Below are positions 45,812 to 56,405 of a stretch of DNA of 64,000 nucleotides, one piece after another. How positions within the stretch are numbered: position 1 is the first letter of the stretch; the number at the start of each line of letters is the position of its first letter. This DNA comes from Leptospira montravelensis (GTDB lineage: Bacteria > Spirochaetota > Leptospiria > Leptospirales > Leptospiraceae). The stretch is from contig NZ_RQFO01000017.1 of the NCBI RefSeq assembly GCF_004770045.1, positions 866,922 through 930,921 of the forward strand, read 5' to 3'. The translations under genes and the position numbers were made by a program. The notes beneath the pieces are model-generated. The model was given only the letters and a program-made list of their open reading frames with translations, had not been told where the DNA came from and did no database searches.

Positions 45812-46677
45812 TATTCATGTAATTTACGATATAAATTTCTTTCAGAAATTCCGAGTAATTTGGCAGCTTTTTCTCTATTCCCTTTTGTATAAATCAAATT
45901 GGCTTTGATGATTTCCTTTTCATAAGTTTCCAAACTGATCCCTGGTTTTACCTCTAAATCAGACAATTGATTTTCAAAAAAATGGGAAGGAATTTGTTTC
46001 CAATGCAATTGTTTACCTGTTGAAAATCCAACAAGTGCAAAGATCATATCTCGTAATTCAGAAAGATTCGTTGTAAACGTTTTGTTTTTAAAGAAAACAA
46101 AAAACTCCTCTTCTATTCCTGTTATTTTTTTACCGAGATCTGTGTTTGCTTCTTCTAAAAATTGAGAAACAAATAAGGGTAATTCAGAAATTCTTTTTTT
46201 CAGATTGGGAAGTTCAAACCGAAAAGACTTTAACTGATCATAGAAGTCAGAATACACATTCTTTTGGTTCAAAATTTCTACTTCTTCAGAATGAATTTCC
46301 CAATATAAATTTACTTTTGACTTTTCTTCATATTTTTCCGATTTCCACCATTGTTGTAATAACAACACTTCTTCCGGCTTTGCTTTTGTGATATGGTCAA
46401 GGTAAAGAGTAACCATTTGTTTTGATGATTTGATTTTTTCCAAAGATTCGGCGAATGACGTAGTATATGAAAAATCCAAACGAATGATAGAGTTTGGTAA
46501 TATATTTCTTTGTTCTAAACTCTTTTGGATCCAAAAACTTTTTCCTACACCTCTTTCACCAATAATTAACATCGGTAAGTTGGAATTAGAAGTTTCGATC
46601 CATTGGTTGCGAATCTTTTGAATGTCAGATCCACTAGAAATCCATTCAAAAGGCTGTTTACTTCTTTTTGATGACAC
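45790..46677 (-). CDS. Sigma-54-activator-like regulator lacking GAFTGA
   Basis: 295 residues. A Walker A (IGERGVGKSFWI) and a Walker B-like strand (VTLYLDHIT) are followed by FDQLKSFRFELPNLKKRISELPLF, which closely follows the sigma-54 activator family, and a Fis-type helix-turn-helix ends the protein (NREKAAKLLGISERNLYRKL). The GAFTGA loop needed to contact sigma-54 is missing: the region between the Walker motifs is shortened. There is no receiver or GAF domain in front. It may activate without sigma-54 or repress. It overlaps both neighbours, by 22 and 20 bases. Confidence 0.8.
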   Translation of the reverse strand: MSSKRSKQPFEWISSGSDIQKIRNQWIETSNSNLPMLIIGERGVGKSFWIQKSLEQRNILPNSIIRLDFSYTTSFAESLEKIKSSKQMVTLYLDHITKAKPEEVLLLQQWWKSEKYEEKSKVNLYWEIHSEEVEILNQKNVYSDFYDQLKSFRFELPNLKKRISELPLFVSQFLEEANTDLGKKITGIEEEFFVFFKNKTFTTNLSELRDMIFALVGFSTGKQLHWKQIPSHFFENQLSDLEVKPGISLETYEKEIIKANLIYTKGNREKAAKLLGISERNLYRKLHEYHLEDLS

Positions 46678-48235
46678 TCACTGTCCCTTGAAGATATCCA
46701 TTAAACTCTCTGATTTTATTTGTATCTAAAAACTTTTTTGCCTGGGATGGTTTTACCAAAAGAGTCTTTGGATATGTTGAATTGATTTTTAATAAATTGG
46801 TTTCTGCTGGTGCATTTTTTACGCCCCATGTGGAAAGAGGATCCAAAACAAATGTAGTTTGGATCAAATACTCTTTTCCTTTATTCACAGCAACATCATA
46901 AGGTAGCTGAATCCAAATGGCTTCTCCTTTTGATTCCACAAGAACTGTTTGAAATCTATCTTTTTCTGTTTGGTCAGAATTTGATTCCGTTCGCAGAATA
47001 TATTCCAAATCAGTTTTGATTTCTTCTTTTTCCAAAACACGTTTATCTGAAATTTTTTCATATGCCAAATAAAGATTATAAGGAGTGACCACGTCAACTG
47101 CCGCGCGGACGAGTGAAGCATCATATTTTTTGATTTGGTTTTGGTTCCAATTAAATGGCATTGGCAATTCTTCCATCGAAGAATACACATTGAATTGATT
47201 TAAATAAAGGTATTCATAACCTTCCGATGTTCCTATTTTCTGGTATTCCGTAATTCCAACAACACGGCTATTACTTGCCTTACCAATTCTTTGTAATTCT
47301 CGAATCGTGCTTAATTCCGAGTGATTTGGAATTAATAGAACTGGTTCAATCTCCATATGTCGCAAGTCATTCAATGCCATAATAATAGAACCTGATTTGT
47401 CTTTTACAGCGGAGGAAAGTAATAAAAACAATTTTCTAGATTCTTTTTTACCAGAAGAAACTTTTGACTTTAATCCTTGTAAGGCTGAAAGAATTGACTC
47501 AGCTTGGTTATTTCCTTGCCATCCCGTTTCTTCCATCAATTTTTTAATTTCAATATGATCTTTTGTAGGTGGGATTGTTATTATTTTTTCTTTTTTTACT
47601 AAGGTCACTCCCAAAAACAATCCGTCTTGATCGTACATAGAAGTTAAACTTTTTAAGATATCTTTTTTGTAATATGCATATGAAGAATTTATATCAATAA
47701 AAACATTTATCTCATAATTAGGCGCAACTTTGTTTTTCTTTTCGTAAAAACGAGGAGGTAAAAATCGAAAACTTTTATCGTTATGTTTTTCATAAGCTAA
47801 TACAAAGTTTGAAATCAGTTTAGATTGGATGGTCTGTCTAGATTGATTTTTACAATTAAAAATAACTGTCTTAACTAAAATTGGATTTCCAAAATCAATC
47901 TGATCTTGGACCACAAAATGAGAATCCCATTCATTACAAAATGAATATAAATCTTGATCTTTAAGTTCGTTATCTTCGTTCCATTCCGATTCATTCAGAT
48001 AATTTTCTATTAGCTTAGGATCTGTTACTTCAGTAAAAAAATTTCGTTTTAAATAGTGTCGTGAAAGACGGGACAATTCAAAACCAGCTTCCCTCCTTGT
48101 GCCAAGTACTTGCGGAACTTCTCCTGAAATATAAGCAGGTAAGATAGAAATTTCTTTCCCGTGAATAAAATTTGGAAAGAATGCAATAAAAATCAAAAGC
48201 ACTATATGGGGAATTCGGAGGGGTCGGCGAGACAT
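46658..48235 (-). CDS. Large secreted protein, possible VWA-like domain
   Basis: 525 residues with a signal peptide (IVLLIFIAFFPNFIHG, cleavage near HG-K). A middle part begins NVFIDINSSYAYYKKDIL and later has KLFLLLSSAVKDKSG, a layout like a von Willebrand A domain with a changed metal site (Asn at the third position). The first 170 and last 150 residues are unrecognised. Its end overlaps the regulator gene by 20 bases, so the two may be co-transcribed. No partner is evident. Confidence 0.6.
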   Translation of the reverse strand: MSRRPLRIPHIVLLIFIAFFPNFIHGKEISILPAYISGEVPQVLGTRREAGFELSRLSRHYLKRNFFTEVTDPKLIENYLNESEWNEDNELKDQDLYSFCNEWDSHFVVQDQIDFGNPILVKTVIFNCKNQSRQTIQSKLISNFVLAYEKHNDKSFRFLPPRFYEKKNKVAPNYEINVFIDINSSYAYYKKDILKSLTSMYDQDGLFLGVTLVKKEKIITIPPTKDHIEIKKLMEETGWQGNNQAESILSALQGLKSKVSSGKKESRKLFLLLSSAVKDKSGSIIMALNDLRHMEIEPVLLIPNHSELSTIRELQRIGKASNSRVVGITEYQKIGTSEGYEYLYLNQFNVYSSMEELPMPFNWNQNQIKKYDASLVRAAVDVVTPYNLYLAYEKISDKRVLEKEEIKTDLEYILRTESNSDQTEKDRFQTVLVESKGEAIWIQLPYDVAVNKGKEYLIQTTFVLDPLSTWGVKNAPAETNLLKINSTYPKTLLVKPSQAKKFLDTNKIREFNGYLQGTVSVIKKK

Positions 48236-48311
48236 AAAATTAGAATTGGTCTATTGAGGGAAAATGTAAATCTTTATCCTACAGCCATCATTCGTTTTCT
48301 TTGAGAAAAGA

Positions 48312-48339
48312 TTGACAAGGGTTTTTTATGGGATCAAAT
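48312..48339 (+). promoter_or_regulatory. Candidate promoter of lipL21
   Basis: A perfect -35 hexamer TTGACA at 48312-48317 is followed, 16 bases later, by TCAAAT at 48334-48339 as a partial -10. The spacing to the ATG (26 bases) leaves room for the strong AAGGAG at 48349-48354. Consistent with high expression of this lipoprotein. Confidence 0.55.
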
Positions 48340-48364
48340 TCTTCGGAAAAGGAGTAGATTCTTT

Positions 48365-48946
48365 ATGAAGAAATCGCTTATCGTATGTGCCTCTCTAATC
48401 GCATTTGTTGTATCTTGCGGATCCAATGATGGAGGCAGAAGAGACGCTACGACCGTAGGTAAAAATGGTTGGATTTTTGAAGGTTGGGCTTGTGCGCCTG
48501 ACGCAGCTGCTGCAAAACGTGGTGAAAGCCCTGCTGAATATTGCAAAGGAAAAGAAAAAGAATTCGATTATCTTTACATGAAATTTTCTGCACGTGCTTC
48601 TGATAAAGCTATCAAAGCTAATTCAGTTGCAATGAAACAATCCACTTGCCGTGAAGCAGCTCGTCTTCAAGTTGCTGGTGATGGATTGAAAAAAATCTTA
48701 GGTGAATACTTAGAACAAGCATCTGGTGTATCTGATGGTCAATCCACAGGTTCCGTAATTGTTTCTGAATCAAAAGGTATCATCAAAGGTGTTGGGGTTT
48801 ACGACTGCTGTTCACTTAACAACGAAACAGGAATTTGCGCAAATGTTGGCGAACCTGAAACTTGGGAAGAATGTCAGTGTGTTGGATACTTGCGTTATAT
48901 GGGCGGACAAAAAGCTCTTGAAGCTAAGGCGACTGCAGCTCAGTAA
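48365..48946 (+). CDS. lipL21: LipL21-type outer-membrane lipoprotein
   Basis: 193 residues with signal peptide and lipobox VVSC (Cys18), then the mature start SNDGGRRDATTVGKNGW, which together with length and cysteine pattern fits LipL21, an abundant leptospiral lipoprotein reported to bind peptidoglycan. I recall lipL21 lying close to dnaA in L. interrogans, downstream of gyrA; the same order is seen here. Twelve Cys residues or near, including VYDCCSL. A strong ribosome binding site and a clear terminator frame the gene. The symbol rests on recall of family and position; I did not align it. Confidence 0.75.
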   Translation: MKKSLIVCASLIAFVVSCGSNDGGRRDATTVGKNGWIFEGWACAPDAAAAKRGESPAEYCKGKEKEFDYLYMKFSARASDKAIKANSVAMKQSTCREAARLQVAGDGLKKILGEYLEQASGVSDGQSTGSVIVSESKGIIKGVGVYDCCSLNNETGICANVGEPETWEECQCVGYLRYMGGQKALEAKATAAQ

Positions 48947-48978
48947 TCTGACTGTTTAGCATTCAACTTCAAAGAAGA

Positions 48979-49005
48979 GCCTCCTAAATTAGGAGGCTTT
49001 TTTTT
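48979..49005 (+). terminator. Intrinsic terminator after lipL21
   Basis: GCCTCCT and AGGAGGC form a 7-base perfect stem with a 5-base loop, followed by eight T. It ends the lipL21 transcript 33 bases after the stop. Confidence 0.9.
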
Positions 49006-49019
49006 GCCCTGAATAGAGA

Positions 49020-49403
49020 TTACTTTTTAAGTTTTGGATCGAAGTAGTGTTTATGAATAAAATCTTGAACCACTTTATGTTGCAAGGCCGTTAGAGGTTG
49101 AAAAATTACCGAAGTTGTTTTTCCCGCAGTTCGATGGACCGTTCCAATAATCTCTAATGGATTTTGATGAAGAGAAAATTGAATTCTTACTTGGTCACCT
49201 TCATAAAAGATTGCCGTTGTTTGAAATGCAAGACCACCAGTTCCCAAATCAGAAAGATGCCCAGTCACTGGTGTATTTTTTGATTTTACCAGTTCCACAG
49301 TGCAAGGTACGTCTAATTTTACACGAGCATCTTTTCTTTTTTGTTTTGCCCCACCGTATTTACTATAACTATCTGAAAAAATTGACTGCTTTGAATCTGC
49401 CAT
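49020..49403 (-). CDS. PilZ-domain protein
   Basis: 127 residues, one PilZ domain with the RxxxR motif in RKDARVKL (about residue 24) and DLGTGG in the second motif, where the usual Ser is Gly. PilZ proteins bind cyclic-di-GMP and relay it to motility or envelope targets; the change in the second motif may weaken binding. It lies 11 bases after the dihydrouridine synthase gene on the same strand. Confidence 0.85.
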   Translation of the reverse strand: MADSKQSIFSDSYSKYGGAKQKRKDARVKLDVPCTVELVKSKNTPVTGHLSDLGTGGLAFQTTAIFYEGDQVRIQFSLHQNPLEIIGTVHRTAGKTTSVIFQPLTALQHKVVQDFIHKHYFDPKLKK

Positions 49404-49414
49404 TCTAACTTCCT

Positions 49415-50428
49415 TTATGCGAGACTAACAAAGGTTTCACAATTGATACTCTCATTGTATATTTCGCTTGTTCCCAAAAATATAGAATCCATCTGTACAG
49501 ATTCTAAAGTTTCTATAAATTGACTTACGTTTGTAATTGTTAAAAGTTCTCTTTTAGTATTCTCTGGAAAACCTGTATTCTCTATGTATCGTATAAAGTG
49601 TTTGCGAAAAAGTATTAACGCATAATCATCTTCAGAAGGATAAAAATTTAACATTAAATTTAAATGCTCCAGAATGACTTCTTTGATTTCTGACCAACTA
49701 ACTTTTTCTTTTGCCCTCTCAGAAAAGATCCAAGGATTTCCGATGGCTTTACGACCAATGAGAACAAGATCTACTCCATATTCTTTTTTCTTAAACATGG
49801 CTTCCGAATAACTAGTCACATCTCCATTTCCAAAAATGGGAACCATTGCTTTGGATTTGATTTCACCAATTGCATTCCAATCGGCAACACCAGAATATGC
49901 CATTGCTTTTGTTCTTCCATGCACGGAAATAGCAGAGACTCCTGATCCTTCTAATACTTTGACTGTTTCTAAATAATTTAAGGAATTAGAATCCCAACCA
50001 AGGCGAATCTTTGCTGTGACAGGAAGGTTTGTTTTTTTTCGAATTCCTTCGATCATAGCACCCGCCAATCGAACATTTCGTAAAAGACCAGCGCCTGATC
50101 CGTGATGGGAAACTTTGGCTACAGAACATCCCATATTCAAATCAATCACATCTGGATTTCTTGACGCAGCAATTTCTGATGCATTCACAACCGTTTCTAA
50201 ATCCGATCCGAAAATTTGAAAAAAAATTGGTCTTTCAGTTTCTAAATAGCGAAACATATCTAAAGATTTTGTATTCCCCATTAACAATTGTTCTGTGGAT
50301 ACAAATTCAGTATAAGCAAAAGCCGATCCAAACCGCCTAGTTATTTGTCTATAGGGACTATCTGAAATACCAGCCATCGGCGAAAGAACAACATCACCTT
50401 TGATTGTTACTCCTCCGATGGTAATCAT
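49415..50428 (-). CDS. dus: tRNA-dihydrouridine synthase
   Basis: 337 residues. The FMN-binding barrel starts VVLSPMAGISDSPYR; the catalytic Cys is in DLNMGCSVAKV near residue 100, and VHGRTKAMAYSG and IFGNGDV are further FMN or substrate contacts. It reduces uridines in tRNA D-loops. Whether it is DusA, B or C type is not assigned. It follows gyrA by 9 bases, so it probably shares the gyrase transcript. Confidence 0.92.
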   Translation of the reverse strand: MITIGGVTIKGDVVLSPMAGISDSPYRQITRRFGSAFAYTEFVSTEQLLMGNTKSLDMFRYLETERPIFFQIFGSDLETVVNASEIAASRNPDVIDLNMGCSVAKVSHHGSGAGLLRNVRLAGAMIEGIRKKTNLPVTAKIRLGWDSNSLNYLETVKVLEGSGVSAISVHGRTKAMAYSGVADWNAIGEIKSKAMVPIFGNGDVTSYSEAMFKKKEYGVDLVLIGRKAIGNPWIFSERAKEKVSWSEIKEVILEHLNLMLNFYPSEDDYALILFRKHFIRYIENTGFPENTKRELLTITNVSQFIETLESVQMDSIFLGTSEIYNESINCETFVSLA

Positions 50429-50437
50429 ATTTGCTCT

Positions 50438-52963
50438 TTATTCTGATTCGGACTCTGAATCTCTAACGACAGCGAAGTCTTTTACAAAGTCTTCATCTTT
50501 GGTATTCACCACTTTGACACCCATCGCAGAACGACCCACCATTGAAATGGTTTTGACTTCGACACGTATTGCCATACCGGATTGAGTGATGACAAGAAGT
50601 TCATCTTCTTCTTTTACCGAAGCGATTCCCACAGCTCGTCCATTTTTTTCACCAATCTTTAAGTAGGTCATTCCTTTCCCGCCTCGACCTTTCGTTGAAA
50701 ACTCTTCAAAATCGGTTCGTTTTCCAAATCCATTTTCGGAAACACAGAATAGATTTGTACCTGGTTCTACTTTTGTAATCCCGGCAATGGCATCGTCTTC
50801 TTCCAACTTCATAGCAGTTACACCAGAAGCCGTTCTACCTTGCGAACGAAGTTCGTTCAAATTCATTCGGATTGCGAGTCCATTTTTACTTCCTATAAAC
50901 ACATCGTAGTTACTAGGATTAGCAATTACATCAATGAGTTCATCACCATCACGAAGTCCAATCGCAATGATTCCCGATTTTTTCGTATTTGTGAATTCAT
51001 CCAATTGGATTTTTTTCACAAAACCTTCTCTTGTCACCATTAGAAGATAGGACTCGTCGAAATTTCGGAATGTAAACAAGGAAGTAATGATTTCATCATC
51101 ATTTAAGTTAATCACTGCCTTGAGTGATTTTCCTCGTGCTTCTTTTGAACCAATAGGTAGTTCATAAACTTTCATAAGGAAGGCTCTTCCTTTATTAGAG
51201 AAGAGCATCAAGTTATCATGAGTCATAGCACTACTTAGTTTTTTAACAAAGTCTTCTCTTTTTGTAGAGATCCCTTGAACACCCTTTCCTCCACGTTTTT
51301 GGCGACGGAAAGTATCCATAGGTAGGCGTTTGATAAACATATCTTCTGATAACTGAACTACCACTTCTTCATCTGCAATCAAATCTTCAGCGTTAAAGGT
51401 TGAAGACTCTAAGGATTCCAAACTAATTTCAGTGGAACGATTATTTCCAAATGATTGGGCAACCTTACCTAGCTCATCACAAATGATAGATTTAACTCGT
51501 TCTGGTTTAGCAAGAATGTCTTCTAAGTCAGCGATCAGTAGTCGAACCTGCTCTAATTCTTCAATGATCTTTTGTACTTCTAAAGACGTTAAACGTTGCA
51601 AACGCATTTCGAGAATTGCATCCGCTTGGATTTCAGAGAGAGCAAACGTTGCCATGAGGGAACTTTGCGCTTCTTTTACATCTTTTGAAGCTCGTATGAT
51701 ACGTATCACTTCATCAATATTATCAAGAGCAATACGAAGTCCTTCTAAGATATGCGCTCTTTTTTGTGCTTTATCTAAATCAAATTCAGTACGTTTGATT
51801 ACGACTTCATTTCTATGATCCGCATAGGATTTTAGAATTTCTTTTAACGAAAAGATTTTTGGGCGATTGTTTAAAATCGCAAGCATCGTAATTCCATAAC
51901 TCACTTGTAGTTGAGTGAGTTTGAAAAGTTGATTTAGAATGACTTGTGCATTGGCATCTTTTTTAATATGAATCTCAACTCGAATTCCTTTTCTATCTGA
52001 TAGATCTAAAATTTCAGAGACTCCTTCGATGATTTTCTCATTCACAAGTTCCCCGATTTTTTCGAGTAGATTCTTTTTGTTTACTTGGTATGGAATTTCA
52101 TTAATAACAATGATCTCGCGACCTTTGTTATTTTCGATGATATCAACTTTCGATCGAATCCGAATGGATCCTTTTCCTGTGGCGTAGGCTTGGTATAAAC
52201 CTTCCCCGCCAATAATAGTTCCACCAGTAGGAAAATCAGGTCCTGGAAGAATTTTCATTAATTCCGGAAGTGTGATATCTGGATTTTGAATGAGAGCTAT
52301 GACAGCATTTACCGATTCTTTTAAGTTATGCGGTGGAATGTTAGTTGCCATACCCACAGCAATTCCTGTTGAACCGTTTACTAAAATATTTGGGAAATTT
52401 GCTGGTAAGACATCTGGCTGTTGTCTCGTATCATCAAAGTTTGGTGAAAAACTGACTGTATTTTTTTCGATGTCCTTTAGAAGTTCTTCCGCAAGTTTCG
52501 TAAGTTTAGCTTCTGTATATCGATAAGCCGCCGCGTTATCACCGTCGACCGATCCAAAGTTTCCTTGCCCATCGATCAATGTTTCTCGCATGGAAAAGGT
52601 CTGCGCCATACGAACCATTGTTTCGTAAACCGCCGAGTCACCATGTGGGTGGTAGTTACCAATCACTTCCCCAACAATCTTTGCTGATTTTACATAAGGA
52701 CGATCGGATCTCCATGCTCTTTCATTCATCGCATGTAGAATTCGTCTATGTACTGGTTTTAATCCATCTCTAACATCAGGAAGTGCTCGACCTACAATTA
52801 CACTCATCGCATAATCAAGGTAAGCTTCCTTCATTTGGTCTTCAATTTCAACCGGAATGACTCTTACACCTGCTTTGAGAGCACCGGCTACATCTGGTCT
52901 GCCGGAAAGATTGAGTGCTAAAGTTTTATTTGATTCGTTTTCTTGGCCGTTTTGTTCGGTCAT
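50438..52963 (-). CDS. gyrA: DNA gyrase subunit A
   Basis: 841 residues. The quinolone-region HPHGDSAVYETMVRMAQ holds Ser at the position of E. coli Ser83 and Glu at that of Asp87. The catalytic Tyr is in AAYRYTEAKLTK near residue 122. The C-terminal pinwheel carries the GyrA box RRQKRGGKG. Together with GyrB it introduces negative supercoils. It starts 19 bases after gyrB, and dus follows 9 bases on. Confidence 0.98.
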   Translation of the reverse strand: MTEQNGQENESNKTLALNLSGRPDVAGALKAGVRVIPVEIEDQMKEAYLDYAMSVIVGRALPDVRDGLKPVHRRILHAMNERAWRSDRPYVKSAKIVGEVIGNYHPHGDSAVYETMVRMAQTFSMRETLIDGQGNFGSVDGDNAAAYRYTEAKLTKLAEELLKDIEKNTVSFSPNFDDTRQQPDVLPANFPNILVNGSTGIAVGMATNIPPHNLKESVNAVIALIQNPDITLPELMKILPGPDFPTGGTIIGGEGLYQAYATGKGSIRIRSKVDIIENNKGREIIVINEIPYQVNKKNLLEKIGELVNEKIIEGVSEILDLSDRKGIRVEIHIKKDANAQVILNQLFKLTQLQVSYGITMLAILNNRPKIFSLKEILKSYADHRNEVVIKRTEFDLDKAQKRAHILEGLRIALDNIDEVIRIIRASKDVKEAQSSLMATFALSEIQADAILEMRLQRLTSLEVQKIIEELEQVRLLIADLEDILAKPERVKSIICDELGKVAQSFGNNRSTEISLESLESSTFNAEDLIADEEVVVQLSEDMFIKRLPMDTFRRQKRGGKGVQGISTKREDFVKKLSSAMTHDNLMLFSNKGRAFLMKVYELPIGSKEARGKSLKAVINLNDDEIITSLFTFRNFDESYLLMVTREGFVKKIQLDEFTNTKKSGIIAIGLRDGDELIDVIANPSNYDVFIGSKNGLAIRMNLNELRSQGRTASGVTAMKLEEDDAIAGITKVEPGTNLFCVSENGFGKRTDFEEFSTKGRGGKGMTYLKIGEKNGRAVGIASVKEEDELLVITQSGMAIRVEVKTISMVGRSAMGVKVVNTKDEDFVKDFAVVRDSESESE

Positions 52964-52982
52964 TTTTTTATCCTAATTCCGA

Positions 52983-54932
<1,950 letters not shown>

Positions 54933-54981
54933 CTAGAAAGACCCTCGAAGGGCAAGTGAAAACGAGGAGTTTTGGGCGGCT

Positions 54982-55305
54982 TTAAGACCTAGGATTCTGG
55001 AATTCGTTTCCTGTTTTAAATTGAATTTTTTCCAATAAAACCGGGTTTGTAATTGAGTTCACTTTCGTTAAAAGTTCCGTCTTTTGGAACTCCAATTCCT
55101 GGGAGATCATCGAGTGACGACAAACAACTGTGAGTTTTTTTCCATCAATAGATTTGGGAAAACTCTGTTTACCAAAGTATTCACCTACTATGTCATTCCA
55201 TTTGAGTCGTAGGGTTTTCAAAATTTGGTCTCGAAAGATAGATTCCCTGTCCATACCCAATTTTTCTAAACTTTGGAAGAGTTCTGAGAGTTCGACCTTT
55301 TTCAT
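54982..55305 (-). CDS. DUF721 (DciA-like) protein
   Basis: 107 residues of the DUF721 family, usually encoded next to recF or dnaA-region genes. Features: WNDIVGEYFGKQSFPKSI, then LTVVCRHSMISQELEFQK. DciA proteins of this family load the DnaB helicase where DnaC is absent, so a helicase-loading role is plausible but unproven. It overlaps the recF stop by 4 bases (ATGA) and is 79 bases from gyrB. Confidence 0.8.
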   Translation of the reverse strand: MKKVELSELFQSLEKLGMDRESIFRDQILKTLRLKWNDIVGEYFGKQSFPKSIDGKKLTVVCRHSMISQELEFQKTELLTKVNSITNPVLLEKIQFKTGNEFQNPRS

Positions 55306-56405
55306 TTCTCTGAAAACACCTTTACTTTTCCGGCTTCCACTTGGTAAATTTCTTTATCAACGGTTAGGTTTCCCACATATTCATGAATCCCTTCTAAATC
55401 TGTGGTTGTAAAAAAAGCCTGACCACATTCTGAAATCAGATTCACAAAGTATTCTCTCCGTTTCACATCCAACTCCCGAATGATATCATCAATCAGTAGG
55501 ACAGGAGCTTCTCCCGTCGTATCACGAATCATTTGAAAACAGGCAGTTTTTAGAGCAATGACCGCACTTCGTTTTTGGCCTTGGGATCCAAACCCACTCA
55601 AATCTTTATCATCAAATCCAATCGGTAGTGTGTCCCGATGGTTTCCGCAACTCGTGTAACCGATGGCTCTGTCCTTTCGGAGATTATCGATGAGTTTTTG
55701 TCTATGTTCTTCTTTGGATGCGATATTGGGTTTGTAGGTTAAAAAGAAGGGATCTTTTCCAGAACTTAACTGTTGTAAGTTTTTATGAAAGTATCCAGCC
55801 AGGCTTTCGATAGTTTTGGTTCTGATTTCACGAATTTCTGCATCATGTTCGATGATGGGTTCATCCCAAATTCCAATTTCACGATCTGTGGAATTTTCTT
55901 TTTTTAAAGCAGTGTTCCTTTGTTTGAGCAAACGATCATATTCAATGAGTTGTTTTAAATAATAACGATTGGTGGAAGAAATAAAGGCATCTAAAAAACG
56001 GCGGCGCTCCACGTTTCCATCTTCAATGATGAGGATGTCAGGTGGACTCATTACAATCGAACGAAAGTATCCTACATAGTCAGAGATTTTTTTAAACTCT
56101 TCCCCGTTGACTTTCAATTTCTTTCGTTTGGAATAGGAATGTTCAATTCCATATTCAAATAAATAATCATTTTCTTCGGATTCAAATTCAGCACGGATGA
56201 AGGTATCTTTTGTTTCCCAACGAAGGAGTTGGTTTTGGTCTGATTCGCGAAAACTTTTTAAATAGGAAAGAAGTGAAATTGATTCTAGAAGGTTTGTCTT
56301 ACCTTCTCCATTGTTTCCAATAAAAAAGATAAGACGTGATTTGAATGTTAGTTCTGTTTCTTCGTGATTCCGAAAATTCTTTATGTAAATTTTCTTTAGA
56401 AACAT
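55302..56405 (-). CDS. recF: RecF recombination/repair protein
   Basis: 367 residues of the SMC-like RecF ATPase. Walker A is FIGNNGEGKTNLLESI near residue 30; the signature region is FGSQGQKRSAVIALK and the Walker B LIDDIIRELD. RecF loads RecA at gaps through RecR. It shares the last base of the dnaN stop, so it is coupled to dnaN, and overlaps the next gene by 4 bases. Confidence 0.95.
   Translation of the reverse strand: MFLKKIYIKNFRNHEETELTFKSRLIFFIGNNGEGKTNLLESISLLSYLKSFRESDQNQLLRWETKDTFIRAEFESEENDYLFEYGIEHSYSKRKKLKVNGEEFKKISDYVGYFRSIVMSPPDILIIEDGNVERRRFLDAFISSTNRYYLKQLIEYDRLLKQRNTALKKENSTDREIGIWDEPIIEHDAEIREIRTKTIESLAGYFHKNLQQLSSGKDPFFLTYKPNIASKEEHRQKLIDNLRKDRAIGYTSCGNHRDTLPIGFDDKDLSGFGSQGQKRSAVIALKTACFQMIRDTTGEAPVLLIDDIIRELDVKRREYFVNLISECGQAFFTTTDLEGIHEYVGNLTVDKEIYQVEAGKVKVFSEK

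Noticed and set aside
51432..51818. Plus-strand ORF of 128 codons
   Set aside because: Antisense to gyrA; no start signal or protein-like pattern.
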